Below, piece by piece: positions 43,634 to 52,203 of a stretch of DNA of 64,000 nt (position 1 is the stretch's first letter; every line of letters begins with the position of its first letter). A program made the position numbers and the translations under genes. Under the pieces are notes generated by a model. It was not told the origin of the DNA, did no database searches, and saw nothing but the letters and a program-made list of their open reading frames with translations. This DNA is from Streptomyces fumigatiscleroticus (GTDB lineage Bacteria; Actinomycetota; Actinomycetes; Streptomycetales; Streptomycetaceae): positions 434,001-498,000 of the forward strand of contig NZ_BMQF01000003.1 in NCBI RefSeq assembly GCF_014647975.1. Direction: 5' to 3'.

Positions 43634-44218
43634 ATGAGCGCACTCACCGTGAGCCACGACCCCGAGCAGAGCTGGGACGACCTCGTCCGGTTCTGGGAGG
43701 AGATGGACTGGCCCGAGGGCAGCAAGGTGGAGATCATCGAGGGGATCATCACCGTGTCACCTGCTCCCGGAGTCAGCCACAACGTCATCGCGGCACGTAT
43801 CCATCGCCGCCTCTACTCAGTGGTCCCGGAGGACTGGGAGGTCTTCCAGACCATGGCGATCGCGGTGCCGTCCCGTCTCGGCATGCTCATCCCGGACATC
43901 CTGGTGACCCCGATGCCCGAGCACACGGAGGCGGACACCCACATCCCCGCCCCCCTCGCCGAACTCGTGGTGGAGGTCACCTCGAAGTCCAACGCCCGCC
44001 ACGACCGCGTCAGCAAGCCCGCCGCCTACGCCGCCGCGGGCATCCCGCTCTACCTCCTCGTCGACCGCTGGGCACCCGGAGGCCCCACCGCGACTCTCTA
44101 CGGTGAACCGAGAGGTGACGTCTACCGCACCCTGAGCGCCGTCAAGTTCGGCGAGAGCCTCAAACTGCCCGCCCCCTTCAGCCTCGTCATCGACACCAGC
44201 GAGTTCCCTGAGGACTGA
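43634..44218 (+). CDS. Uma2 family (DUF820) restriction-endonuclease-fold protein
   Basis: 194 residues of the Uma2 family, PD-(D/E)XK nuclease fold, with no established role; it is abundant in Streptomyces. KVEIIEGIITVSPAPGVSHN, PDILVTPMPE (active-site Asp) and LAELVVEVTSKSNARHDRVS (the E-x-K-like strand) are the family motifs, and KPAAYAAAGIPLYLLVDRW closes the core. AGGAGACCGCC precedes the ATG at 43634. It is convergent with the AEC transporter, eight bases apart, and seems unrelated to the nucleoside genes. Confidence 0.9.
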   Translation: MSALTVSHDPEQSWDDLVRFWEEMDWPEGSKVEIIEGIITVSPAPGVSHNVIAARIHRRLYSVVPEDWEVFQTMAIAVPSRLGMLIPDILVTPMPEHTEADTHIPAPLAELVVEVTSKSNARHDRVSKPAAYAAAGIPLYLLVDRWAPGGPTATLYGEPRGDVYRTLSAVKFGESLKLPAPFSLVIDTSEFPED

Positions 44219-44226
44219 GGCACGGC

Positions 44227-45147
44227 CTACCCGAGCAACGCCGCCACCACCACCAGCACCGGCACCGAAACCACCGTCGACAACAGAACCGCGTCCCGCG
44301 CCAACCGCTCCGCCACCCGGTACTGACTGGCATACGTGTACATGTTCTGTGCGGCAGGCAGCGCGGACGTCACCACCACGTCGAGCAGTTGCGCCCCGCG
44401 CAGCCCGAACACCCCCGCCGCCAGCGCCCAGGCCACCACCGGCTGACCCACCGACTTCAGCGCCACCGAGAGCAGCACCGGATACCGGTCCGCTCCCTGC
44501 GCGGGCATGGTGCTGCCGACCAGGGAGATGCCGAAGGCCAGCAGGACCGCCGGGACGGACATGTTGCCGATCAGCGTCAGCGGGTCCATGACCGGGTCCG
44601 GTACGGGCAGACCGGTCGCCGCCACCGCCACTCCCAGCAGCGAGCCGACGGCTATCGGGTTACGCAGGGGGGTGAGCAGCCGCCGCCACAGCGGGCCCTT
44701 CGCGCCGTTGCCCGACAGGTCGAGGATCGTCAGCGCCACGGGGGCGAGCAGCACGAGCTGGAACAGCAGCACCGGCGCCACCAGCGAGGCGTCGCCCAGC
44801 ACATACACGGCGATCGGGATGCCGAGGTTGCCGGAGTTGACGTAACCCGAGCACAGCGCGCCGATCGTGGTGCGGCCCACGCCCCAGCCGCGTACGACAC
44901 CCACCGCGACGAAGGCGCCCATCACCACCGCCGTACTGAGCGCCGTGACCAGCAGCCGGCTGGAGAAGACCACCGACAGGTCGGCCTGCGCGAGCGTGGT
45001 GAACAGCAGCGCCGGTGAGGCCACGTGGAAGGCGAGCCGGGTCAGCACCTCCCGTCCGTGCTCACCGAGATGGCCGCCCCGGCCGAGGACGTACCCGACG
45101 CCGATGACGACGGCGATGACCGCGAAGCCGGTCAGCACCCCCTGCAC
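44227..45147 (-). CDS. AEC-family transporter (auxin efflux carrier-like)
   Basis: 306 residues, about ten membrane helices. GVLTGFAVIAVVIGVGYVLG starts it, CSGYVNSGNLGIPIAVYVLG carries the conserved NxGNxG-type loop, and LLGVAVAATGLPVPDPVMDP plus SALPAAQNMYTYASQYRVAE are the C-terminal repeat motifs. Bacterial members export malonate, malate or other organic acids; the substrate here is unknown. GTG 45147 was chosen because GGGGAGG lies five bases upstream, 36 codons inside the open frame. Confidence 0.9.
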   Translation of the reverse strand: MQGVLTGFAVIAVVIGVGYVLGRGGHLGEHGREVLTRLAFHVASPALLFTTLAQADLSVVFSSRLLVTALSTAVVMGAFVAVGVVRGWGVGRTTIGALCSGYVNSGNLGIPIAVYVLGDASLVAPVLLFQLVLLAPVALTILDLSGNGAKGPLWRRLLTPLRNPIAVGSLLGVAVAATGLPVPDPVMDPLTLIGNMSVPAVLLAFGISLVGSTMPAQGADRYPVLLSVALKSVGQPVVAWALAAGVFGLRGAQLLDVVVTSALPAAQNMYTYASQYRVAERLARDAVLLSTVVSVPVLVVVAALLG

Positions 45148-45288
45148 GGCGCCTCCCCGGCGGGAGGAGCACCGTCGGACACCGTTGGAGAGGAGGGTAC
45201 GCGGGGTATGTGGGGCATACACCCAACCCTCCGGCCAAGATCGGCCCGGGGTCAATGTGATCTCGGACAGCGGTACACCGCCCTACCG

Positions 45289-45675
45289 ATGAGTTTCGAG
45301 CGCATGCTCGGTCTACCGCGCGTGGATGCCATGAGACCCGCCGTCCTCGTGCTGCCGGGGTCTGTCTCCCGACGGGACCTGCCCCGGCTCGGCGAGCGTG
45401 TGCGGGCGCTGCTGCAATCGACCGGGGCCGACGTGGTGGTGTGCGACGTCGGCGGGCTCGGACCGCCCGGGCTCGCCGCCGTCGACGTACTGGCGCGGCT
45501 TCAGCTCGCCGCCCGCCGGGCCGGGGGCCGGATCCGGCTGCGCGACCCCGCCCCCGCCCTAGTCGCCCTGCTCGATCTGGTCGGTCTTCCCTTCGAGGTG
45601 GAGGGGGAGCCCGAAGAGCGGGAACCACCGCTTGGTGTCGAGGAAGCAGTGGAGCCCGGTGATCCGGCCGCCTGA
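45289..45675 (+). CDS. STAS-domain protein (anti-anti-sigma-like)
   Basis: 128 residues. AVLVLPGSVSRRDLPRLGER, then TGADVVVCDVGGLGPPGLAA and VDVLARLQLAARRAGGRIRL follow the STAS fold. The position normally held by the phosphorylatable serine (usually D-x-S-x-x-x-x-D) reads DVGGLGPPGLAAVD, so it lacks a serine and may be phosphorylation-insensitive. Its last 117 bases overlap the 3' end of the ECF sigma gene on the other strand. The ATG is 142 bases from the AEC gene, divergent. Confidence 0.78.
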   Translation: MSFERMLGLPRVDAMRPAVLVLPGSVSRRDLPRLGERVRALLQSTGADVVVCDVGGLGPPGLAAVDVLARLQLAARRAGGRIRLRDPAPALVALLDLVGLPFEVEGEPEEREPPLGVEEAVEPGDPAA

Positions 45676-46572
45676 GATCTCCAGCACCTGGACCGCCCAC
45701 GGGGTGAAGCCGCCCGCCTCCGGGTCCGGCTTGTAGTGCGCGAAGCCCGGCAGGCCGTTGGCCTGGACGGGCACCAGGCGGGAGCCCGCGCAGGAGGCGC
45801 CGATCGTCGTCATGAAGCCGGTCATGTCGGCCGCGCCGGTCAGCCACAGGTCGAACGGCGGCATCGTCATGATGGCGTCCTCGTGCAGCAGCGCGGTCAG
45901 CGCCGTCATGTCGTAGCCCTCGAAGGCGGCCACATAGCGCTCCAGCAGTCTCTGCTGCTCCTCGTCCAGGGGGTCCGACACGGCCGCGTCGGACCCCTGC
46001 TCGTCCCGCTCCGCGAGGGTGGCGCGGGCGCGCTGGAGGGCGCTGTTGACCGAGGCGACCGACGTGCCGAGCAGTTCGGCGACCTCGCTCGCCTTCCAGG
46101 CCAGCACCTCGCGCAGGATCAGCACCGCGCGCTGCTTGGGCGGCAGGTTCTGGAGCGCGGCCATGAAGGCGAGCCGCACGGACTCCTTGGCGACCGCGGC
46201 CTCCGCCGGGTCCTCGAGCGAGGGCAGGACACGGGCGTCGGGCATCGGCTCCAGCCAGGTGTTGTCCGGTCGGGGGGACAGGGCCGCCTGGGCGAGCGGG
46301 GTCGACTCCGTCAGGTCCATGGGGCGGGCGCGCTTGTTGCCGGCGCTCAGCATGTCCAGGCAGACGTTGGTCGCGATGCGGTACAGCCAGGAGCGGAGGC
46401 TGGAACGGCCCTCGAACTTCTCGTAGCCGCGCCAGGCGCGGATGAGGGTGTCCTGGACCGCGTCCTCGGCCTCGAAGGAGGAGCCGAGCATGCGGTAGCA
46501 GTAGCCCGTCAGCTCGACCCGGTACTTCTCCAGTGCGGCGTCGAGATCCGTCGTCGCCGTGCCGTTGCCCAT
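45559..46572 (-). CDS. ECF sigma factor with C-terminal SnoaL-like domain
   Basis: 337 residues of the SigG/SigJ-like long ECF type. Region 2: YRVELTGYCYRMLGSSFEAE and AVQDTLIRAWRGYEKFEGRS, then LRSWLYRIATNVCLDMLS. Region 4: LPPKQRAVLILREVLAWKAS and LLGTSVASVNSALQRARATL. From residue 205 a SnoaL/NTF2-like domain follows (ERYVAAFEGYDMTALTALLH, then GLHCFLDTKRWFPLFGLP). In this class the extra domain replaces a separate anti-sigma factor. No membrane partner gene is adjacent; the overlapping STAS gene lies antisense. Confidence 0.92.
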   Translation of the reverse strand: MGNGTATTDLDAALEKYRVELTGYCYRMLGSSFEAEDAVQDTLIRAWRGYEKFEGRSSLRSWLYRIATNVCLDMLSAGNKRARPMDLTESTPLAQAALSPRPDNTWLEPMPDARVLPSLEDPAEAAVAKESVRLAFMAALQNLPPKQRAVLILREVLAWKASEVAELLGTSVASVNSALQRARATLAERDEQGSDAAVSDPLDEEQQRLLERYVAAFEGYDMTALTALLHEDAIMTMPPFDLWLTGAADMTGFMTTIGASCAGSRLVPVQANGLPGFAHYKPDPEAGGFTPWAVQVLEISGGRITGLHCFLDTKRWFPLFGLPLHLEGKTDQIEQGD

Positions 46573-46721
46573 CGTCCACCCACCCCTGTGGCCGTTCCGT
46601 CGTGCGCGTCTTCGCGCCTCGCACTCCGGAAGCTACCGCAGGGCACTGACAATGGTCCCCGGACCGGAAAAACGGCCAGGTCAGGCAGGGAACCTGGTAT
46701 ACGGCGACGGGCGCCCGGCGC

Positions 46722-47999
46722 TCAGGCCGCCGCCGGGCGGCGCCGCGTCCGGGCCGCCAGCGAGCCGAACACCGTGATCGTCACGACCCCCAGCACCGCC
46801 AGCAGGCCGACGCCCACCGTGCCGGCCCAGCCGCCCGAGTGGAAGGCGGTCGCGCCCACCGTGCTGCCCACGCTGGAGCCGATGTAGTAGGCGGACTGGT
46901 ACAGGGCCGACGCCTGCGCCCGGCCGTGCTCGGCCGTCCTGCCGACCGCCGACGAAGCCACCGCGTGGCCCGCGAAGAAACCGGCCGTGATCAGGACCAG
47001 GCCCAGCAGTACCAGCGGCAGCGACGGCGCCAGGGACAGCAGCAGGCCCGCCGCCGTGGTGCCGCCCGCCAGATACAGGGCCCCGCGCCGGCCGAGGCGG
47101 CCGACCAGCCGTCCGGCCGTCGACGCCGACACCGTACCGACGAGATAGACCAGGAAGATCGAGCCGACGATGCCCTGCGGCAGCCCGAACGGGGCCTGGG
47201 CCAGGCGGTAGCCGATCACCGTGTAGACGCCGCCGAACACCGTCATGAACAGGGCGCCGATCGCGTACAGGCGGCGCAGCAGCGGGTTGGCGAGGTGGTC
47301 GCGGACGGTGCCGGCCAGCACCCGCGGGCGCAGCGAGCCCGGCGTGAAGTGCCGCGGCGCCGGGAGCAGCAGCCGGAAGGCCACCGCGCAGGCCACCGCG
47401 ACGACGCCGATCGTGCCGACGGCGGCCCGCCAGCCCCACTCCTGCGCGACCCAGCCGGTGATGACCCGCCCGCTCATGCCGCCCACGCTGTTGCCCGCGA
47501 CGAACAGGCCGATGGCGGTGACCAGCGCCTTGGGCGTGACCTCCTCCGCGAGATACGCGGTCGCCGACGCCGGCAGCCCGGCGAGGGCCGCGCCCTGCAC
47601 CGCGCGCAGTGCTACCAGCGCCGGCAGCGAGGGCGCGAAGGGGACCAGCAGCCCGACCGTCACGGCGACCGCCAGCGACGCCGTCATGACCGTACGCCGC
47701 CCGTAGCGCTCCGACAGCGCGCTCATGGGGAGGACGAAGACGGCCAGTCCGCCGGTGGCGGCGGCCACCGTCCAGCTCGCGTCGCCCGCCGCCACCCCGA
47801 GGTCGTCCGAGACGAGCGGCAGCAGTGCCTGGGTGGAGTAGAGGAGGGCGAAGGTCGCGACGCCCGCGAGGAAGAGGGCGAGGCTCATCCGGCGGTAGCC
47901 GGGGCCGCCCGGGGTCATACGGGTCTCGACGGCGGGGACGACGGCGGGGACAGCGGATTCGGCGCCCACGGTGGTGGACGCCCCGGTACTGGCAGGCAT
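46722..47999 (-). CDS. MFS efflux transporter, YnfM-like
   Basis: 425 residues with 12 membrane helices. After a polar tail comes YRRMSLALFLAGVATFALLY, then ALSERYGRRTVMTASLAVAV, the MFS A-motif region. ALYQSAYYIGSSVGSTVGAT in the second half resembles the YnfM group. It probably exports a small amphiphile. The ATG at 47999 has no Shine-Dalgarno; TAGTTT lies six bases upstream, pointing to a leaderless start. It is divergent from a LysR gene that is its likely regulator. Confidence 0.92.
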   Translation of the reverse strand: MPASTGASTTVGAESAVPAVVPAVETRMTPGGPGYRRMSLALFLAGVATFALLYSTQALLPLVSDDLGVAAGDASWTVAAATGGLAVFVLPMSALSERYGRRTVMTASLAVAVTVGLLVPFAPSLPALVALRAVQGAALAGLPASATAYLAEEVTPKALVTAIGLFVAGNSVGGMSGRVITGWVAQEWGWRAAVGTIGVVAVACAVAFRLLLPAPRHFTPGSLRPRVLAGTVRDHLANPLLRRLYAIGALFMTVFGGVYTVIGYRLAQAPFGLPQGIVGSIFLVYLVGTVSASTAGRLVGRLGRRGALYLAGGTTAAGLLLSLAPSLPLVLLGLVLITAGFFAGHAVASSAVGRTAEHGRAQASALYQSAYYIGSSVGSTVGATAFHSGGWAGTVGVGLLAVLGVVTITVFGSLAARTRRRPAAA

Positions 48000-48061
48000 G
48001 GTTCGAAACTAAAGATCCTCCGCTGATCCGTCCAATGCATGGAATCGGCATAATCGTTCCC

Positions 48062-49015
48062 ATGGTGCATCAGCAGAGGTCGCAGCCGTCCCTGTCACCG
48101 TCCAGTGACACAGAAGACATCGTGGCGCTGCTCGTTCCGCGCCTCGTCCACTTCGCCGGTGTGGCCCGCACCGAGCACGTCACCCGCGCCGCCCAGGACA
48201 TGCAGGTCCCGCAGTCGACCCTGTCACGCTCCCTGGTCCGGCTGGAGAGGGACCTCGGCGTCGACCTGTTCGCCCGCCATGGCCGTACGGTCTCCCTGAC
48301 CCCCGCCGGGCGCACCTTCCTGGCCTCCGTCGAACGCGCTCTCGCCGAGATCGGGCGGGCCGCCGACGAGGTGCGGGCCGACGCCGACCCGGCCACCGGC
48401 AAGGTCGCCTTCGGGTTCCTGCACACCATGGGCGCCGAGACCGTGCCGGGCCTGCTGCACGCCTTCCGCGCCGACCATCCGCGCATCCGCTTCAGCCTCG
48501 TCCAGAACTACGGCGAGGCCATGCTGGAGCGGCTGCGGCGGGGAGAGCTGGACCTGTGCCTGACCTCGCCGGTGCCGGAGGCGCCCGATCTGGTGGCCCG
48601 GCGGCTGGACGAGCAGAAGCTGCGCCTGGTCGTCCCCGCCGACCACCGGCTGGCCGCCCGCAGGCGCATCCGGCTCGCCGAGGCCGCCGACGAGAACTTC
48701 GTGACCCTGGAACCCGGTTACGGCCTGCGCCGGATCACCGACGACCTGTGCCAGGAGGCGGGCTTCAAGCCGCGGATCGCCTTCGAGGGCGAGGAGGCGG
48801 AGACCCTGCGCGGCCTGGTGGCGGCCGGTCTCGGCGTCGCCCTGCTGCCGCCGCCGGCGTTCCCCCGCCCCGGGGTCGTCGAACTGACGGTCACGGCCCC
48901 GCGGGCGGCACGGGAGATCGGCGTCGCCTGGCTGGACGGCCGTCCGGACACGCCCCCGGTGGCGGCGTTCAAGAAGTTCCTGCTGTCCAGGAGGGGCAAT
49001 CTGCTGCCGGGTTAG
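48062..49015 (+). CDS. LysR-family transcriptional regulator
   Basis: 317 residues. The N-terminal winged helix-turn-helix is LVHFAGVARTEHVTRAAQDM then QVPQSTLSRSLVRLERDLGV; the effector domain starts near KVAFGFLHTMGAETVPGLLH. It resembles regulators paired with YnfM/AraJ-type exporters. ATG 48062 follows a CATAAT -10 by seven bases, so it is likely leaderless. A further in-frame ATG at 48035 lies upstream of that promoter and is not preferred. The 62-base gap to the MFS gene holds CCAATGCATGG, a candidate operator. Confidence 0.92.
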   Translation: MVHQQRSQPSLSPSSDTEDIVALLVPRLVHFAGVARTEHVTRAAQDMQVPQSTLSRSLVRLERDLGVDLFARHGRTVSLTPAGRTFLASVERALAEIGRAADEVRADADPATGKVAFGFLHTMGAETVPGLLHAFRADHPRIRFSLVQNYGEAMLERLRRGELDLCLTSPVPEAPDLVARRLDEQKLRLVVPADHRLAARRRIRLAEAADENFVTLEPGYGLRRITDDLCQEAGFKPRIAFEGEEAETLRGLVAAGLGVALLPPPAFPRPGVVELTVTAPRAAREIGVAWLDGRPDTPPVAAFKKFLLSRRGNLLPG

Positions 49016-49050
49016 GACATGACCTCGGCGAGGTCCGGCACGGTACGGCA

Positions 49051-49068
49051 GCGCCCCCGAGGGGGCGC
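49051..49068 (+). terminator. Terminator hairpin within a dispersed Streptomyces intergenic element
   Basis: GCGCCCCC-GA-GGGGGCGC is a perfect palindrome 35 bases after the LysR stop. The following GGGGAACGGCGCGACCAGCC matches, from memory, a sequence found after many genes in Streptomyces genomes. Confidence 0.75.
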
Positions 49069-49089
49069 GGGGAACGGCGCGACCAGCCA

Positions 49090-49268
49090 CGACGGACCGG
49101 CGGACGACGGACCGGCGGACGGCGGACCGGCGGACGACGGACCGGCGGAGACGGACCCACGGACGCCAGGCCTGCGGACGAAAGGCCTGCGGACGCCAGG
49201 CCCGCGGACGACGGACCCGCGGACGACGCACCGGAGCGCCGGTGGAGCGCCGGTGGAGCGCCGGCGGA
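49090..49268. repeat. Minisatellite: about ten 15-bp units then three 11-bp units
   Basis: Units 1, 2 and 4 are identical (CGACGGACCGGCGGA) and unit 3 differs by one base. Units 5 to 10 diverge (CGCCAGGCCTGCGGA, CGAAAGGCCTGCGGA, CGACGGACCCGCGGA), two of them shortened to 14 and 12 bp. GCGCCGGTGGA then appears twice and GCGCCGGCGGA once. It fills the gap between the LysR terminator and the hydrolase stop. Frames through it read as PADDG or VVRRS pentapeptides but show no start signal or domain. Confidence 0.92.
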
Positions 49269-49272
49269 GCGC

Positions 49273-50034
49273 TCAGCGCCGCAACGACTTCCCGAACCCC
49301 GCGGCCAGCGGCATCCGCAGCCCCAGCGGCGGCGGTGCCGCCAGCGCGTCCTCCACCGGCCGGGAGAACGCGTGCCCGAACAGCGCCCCCATGACGAAGT
49401 CCTCGGCGAGCGCGAGGACTTCCTGGCGGTAATGGTGCAGTCCGTGGCCGTCGGAGTGCACTTCGAACCGGCACACGTCCCGGTTCGCCTTCTTCGCCCG
49501 CGCCGCCAGCCGGAAGGACAGCTCCGGATCGGTGCGGGCGTCGTTGGTGCCGTGCACGATCAGCACCCGCCGTCCGGAGAGCTGCTTCACCGGTTCGGGC
49601 GGTACGGCCATGTCGTCCTCGGGCAGCCAGGGGGAGATCGACAGAACGGAGTTGACGGCCTCGTGCCCGCCCGCGTGCAGCGCGGCCCGTCCGCCCATGT
49701 CGACGCCGGCCAGGCAGACGGAGACGTCGCCGTAGCGGCGGACGGCCTCGTCGGCGGCCCAGGCGGCGTCGTGCGCGAGATGCGCCTCACCGCCGTTCCA
49801 GCCGCGGTAGCGGTAGTGCACGACATGGACGGCCAGCCCCTCGTCGCGTCCCGCACGGGCCAGGCGGCGCCCCAGCGCGCGGACGGAGGAGGTGGCCACC
49901 AGGGGAGACGGTCTGCGCGGGGAGTTCACGTCGCCGCCGGGGAGCAGCAGCACCACTCCGCTCACCGCCGTCGGCTCCGGTCCGAGCACCCGTCCCAGCC
50001 GGACCCTGCGCACCGGCGTCGCTTGCTGTGCCAT
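49273..50034 (-). CDS. Alpha/beta hydrolase, aspartate at the nucleophile elbow
   Basis: 253 residues. The fold is seen in VSGVVLLLPGGDVNSPRRPS, HVVHYRYRGWNGGEAHLAHD (oxyanion region and strand), VLIVHGTNDARTDPELSFRL (acid residue loop) and FEVHSDGHGLHHYRQEVLAL (catalytic histidine). The nucleophile position, normally G-x-S-x-G or G-x-C-x-G, reads AGVDMGGRAALH, with aspartate. Closest families are dienelactone hydrolase/BAAT-like hydrolases. Asp could make it a dehalogenase- or epoxide hydrolase-like enzyme or an inactive relative. It starts at ATG 50034 and is divergent from adenosine deaminase. Confidence 0.82.
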   Translation of the reverse strand: MAQQATPVRRVRLGRVLGPEPTAVSGVVLLLPGGDVNSPRRPSPLVATSSVRALGRRLARAGRDEGLAVHVVHYRYRGWNGGEAHLAHDAAWAADEAVRRYGDVSVCLAGVDMGGRAALHAGGHEAVNSVLSISPWLPEDDMAVPPEPVKQLSGRRVLIVHGTNDARTDPELSFRLAARAKKANRDVCRFEVHSDGHGLHHYRQEVLALAEDFVMGALFGHAFSRPVEDALAAPPPLGLRMPLAAGFGKSLRR

Positions 50035-50145
50035 GACAGAACAGTGTCAGAAGACCGGGTGTACGCCACCCGTCCGTGCGGTCACTGTTACGTATCGACG
50101 TTTTTGTACACCGCACCCGCGCAACAGGTCCGTTCTCCGGGTGAT

Positions 50146-50157
50146 CTACGCGCGTAG
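50146..50157. promoter_or_regulatory. Nucleoside-regulon box 4 and leaderless promoter of adenosine deaminase
   Basis: CTACGCGCGTAG, a perfect palindrome, ends four bases before TAGAGT (50162-50167). That -10 hexamer is six bases from the ATG at 50174. The box therefore lies between -35 and -10, an ideal place for a repressor. Confidence 0.8.
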
Positions 50158-50173
50158 GGGCTAGAGTGCGGCA

Positions 50174-51292
50174 ATGACGAGCCAGAGCACCGCGAAGACC
50201 CCGACACCGGACCAGATCCGCCGGGCGCCCAAGGTCGTGCTGCACGACCACCTCGACGGCGGACTGCGCCCGGGCACCGTCGTCGACCTCGCCCGCGAGA
50301 CCGGGTACGCCGACCTCCCGGAGACGGACCCCGGCCGGCTCGGCGCCTGGTTCCGCGAGGCAGCCGACTCCGGTTCCCTGGAGCGGTATCTGGAGACCTT
50401 CTCGCACACCGTCGGCGTCATGCAGACCCGCGAGGCCCTCGTCCGGGTCGCCGCCGAGTGCGCCCAGGACCTCGCCGAGGACGGCGTCGTCTACGCCGAG
50501 GTGCGCTACGCCCCCGAGCAGCACCTGGAGGGCGGACTCCGTCTCGAAGAGGTCGTCGAGGCCGTCAACGAAGGTTTCCGGGAAGGGGAACGGCTCGCGC
50601 GGGCGGGCGGCCACCGCATCCGGGTCGGCGCACTGCTCACCGCCATGCGGCACGCGGCCCGCGCCCTGGAGATCGCCGAACTCGCCAACCGCTACCGGGA
50701 CCTTGGCGTCGTCGGCTTCGACATCGCGGGCGCCGAGGCCGGTCATCCGCCCACCCGGCACCTCGACGCCTTCGAGTACCTGAAGCGGGAGAACAACCAC
50801 TTCACCATCCACGCCGGGGAGGCGTTCGGGCTGCCGTCCATCTGGCAGGCCCTGCAATGGTGCGGCGCCGACCGGCTGGGGCACGGGGTGCGCATCATCG
50901 ACGACATCCAGGTCCACGAGGACGGGAGCGTGAAGCTGGGCCGGCTCGCCTCCTATGTACGGGACAAGCGCATCCCGCTGGAGCTGTGCCCGAGCTCCAA
51001 CCTCCAGACCGGGGCGGCGGCCTCGTACGCCGACCACCCGATCGGGCTGCTGCGCCGGCTGTTCTTCCGGGCCACCGTCAACACCGACAACCGGCTCATG
51101 TCCCACACCAGTATGAGCCGGGAATTCGAGCACCTTGTCGACGCGTTCGGCTACACACTCGACGACATCCAGTGGTTCTCCGTCAATGCGATGAAATCAG
51201 CGTTCATTCCTTTCGATGAACGACTGGCGATGATCAATGACGTCATCAAGCCCGGATATGCGGAGCTGAAGTCCGAATGGCTGTTCCGGTAG
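50174..51292 (+). CDS. add: Adenosine deaminase
   Basis: Deaminates adenosine and deoxyadenosine to inosine forms in the cytosol. 372 residues. Metal and catalytic motifs: [20 protein letters not shown] (HxH), [10 protein letters not shown] (His and general-acid Glu in HAGE), [10 protein letters not shown] and [15 protein letters not shown]. In the last, the classic TDDP reads TDNR; the zinc-binding aspartate is kept and the second aspartate is asparagine, as in other Streptomyces copies. Monocistronic, probably leaderless, with a nucleoside-regulon box in its promoter. It joins purine nucleosides to the same salvage scheme as cdd and deoA. Confidence 0.96.
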   Translation: MTSQSTAKTPTPDQIRRAPKVVLHDHLDGGLRPGTVVDLARETGYADLPETDPGRLGAWFREAADSGSLERYLETFSHTVGVMQTREALVRVAAECAQDLAEDGVVYAEVRYAPEQHLEGGLRLEEVVEAVNEGFREGERLARAGGHRIRVGALLTAMRHAARALEIAELANRYRDLGVVGFDIAGAEAGHPPTRHLDAFEYLKRENNHFTIHAGEAFGLPSIWQALQWCGADRLGHGVRIIDDIQVHEDGSVKLGRLASYVRDKRIPLELCPSSNLQTGAAASYADHPIGLLRRLFFRATVNTDNRLMSHTSMSREFEHLVDAFGYTLDDIQWFSVNAMKSAFIPFDERLAMINDVIKPGYAELKSEWLFR

Positions 51293-51456
51293 ACCGCTGC
51301 CACCAGCGGTTTTGCGGGAGACGGAGAGTGTCTGACACTGGAAGACGTGGATGAGTGTTCACAACCCGTCCGCATTTCGATGTTTGCGGCGGGCGGTTTC
51401 GCGTGTTTACGGTCGTGGACCGCTTATCCCCGTCATCCATTTCGAGGACGCATTCC

Positions 51457-51825
51457 ATGAAGCAGTCTGCCAAGACCCTCGGTGTCACCGCCCTCGGTGC
51501 CGCGTTCGCCGCCGCCGGCGCGGGCGCGGCCAACGCCGCCCCGGCCGTCCCGGACACGACCCAGGCGCTGGGCGGCGTCTCCCACGTGCTCCCGCTGGCG
51601 GAGCACCTCGCCGAGGCGGTGCCGGGCGGTGCGGGCGACACGGTGACGCACAGCAAGGAGACGGCCGAGAAGGGCCTGACCACCGCCCAGCCGGTCGCCC
51701 AGCAACTGGCCGAGCAGCAGCTCTCCCAGGGCCCGACCGCGCCGGTCGCCGGTCTGCTCGGCGGACTGCCGCTCCAGGGCCTGCCCACGCACGGCCTGCC
51801 GGTCAACGGCCTTCCGCTGGGCTGA
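51457..51825 (+). CDS. Small secreted protein, 122 aa
   Basis: Sec signal peptide MKQSAKTLGVTALGAAFAAA with a cleavage site at ANA-AP. The mature part of about 90 residues is Ala/Pro/Gln-rich and ends in GLP repeats (GGLPLQGLPTHGLPVNGLPL). No cysteines and no chaplin domain. ATG 51457 has GAGGA nine bases upstream. Such proteins are common in Streptomyces; the function is unknown. It ends at a very strong hairpin terminator. Confidence 0.85.
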   Translation: MKQSAKTLGVTALGAAFAAAGAGAANAAPAVPDTTQALGGVSHVLPLAEHLAEAVPGGAGDTVTHSKETAEKGLTTAQPVAQQLAEQQLSQGPTAPVAGLLGGLPLQGLPTHGLPVNGLPLG

Positions 51826-51843
51826 GCGGCGTCCTGCCGAACG

Positions 51844-51887
51844 CGCCGACGGGGCGCGCCCGACCATGCGGGCGCGCCCCGTCGGCG
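51844..51887. terminator. Strong hairpin terminator
   Basis: CGCCGACGGGGCGCGCCCG pairs perfectly over 19 bp around the loop ACCATG. It lies between the small secreted protein gene and the convergent PspC gene and can act on both. Confidence 0.9.
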
Positions 51888-51923
51888 TATGCGCGGAAGG
51901 CGGCTCGGCCCAGCGGGAGGCGG

Positions 51924-52124
51924 CTACCAGGCCGTCCGTGTCTTGTCCTGTGACGGCAGCAGGATCCACAGAGCGATGTAGAGCAGGAACTGCGGGCCGG
52001 GCAGCAGGCAGGAGAGCAGGAAGATCACCCGCATCGTGGTGGCGGAGGTGCCGAAGCGCTGCGCCAGCGCGGCGCAGACTCCGCCGATCATGCGGCCGTG
52101 GGTGGGGCGGGCGAGGGCGGACAT
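51924..52124 (-). CDS. PspC-domain membrane protein
   Basis: 66 residues, a minimal PspC protein. RPTHGRMIGGVCAALAQRFG and TSATTMRVIFLLSCLLPGPQ, then FLLYIALWILLPSQ, are the whole domain with one or two membrane segments. PspC proteins take part in membrane stress responses. ATG 52124 has AAGGAG six bases upstream, so the nine residues upstream in frame are not used. Confidence 0.92.
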   Translation of the reverse strand: MSALARPTHGRMIGGVCAALAQRFGTSATTMRVIFLLSCLLPGPQFLLYIALWILLPSQDKTRTAW

Positions 52125-52203
52125 CGCGACTCCTTCGTTCGGTGACGGCACGGTTGCTCGACTGCCTTCAACGGTACGGAGACGAAGGGGACGAAGCGTC
52201 GCT

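Noticed and set aside
49019-49432. Small protein with PADDG/TDPRTP pentapeptide repeats
   Set aside because: It only translates the 15-bp minisatellite and then runs antisense to the hydrolase gene. No ribosome site and no conserved domain.
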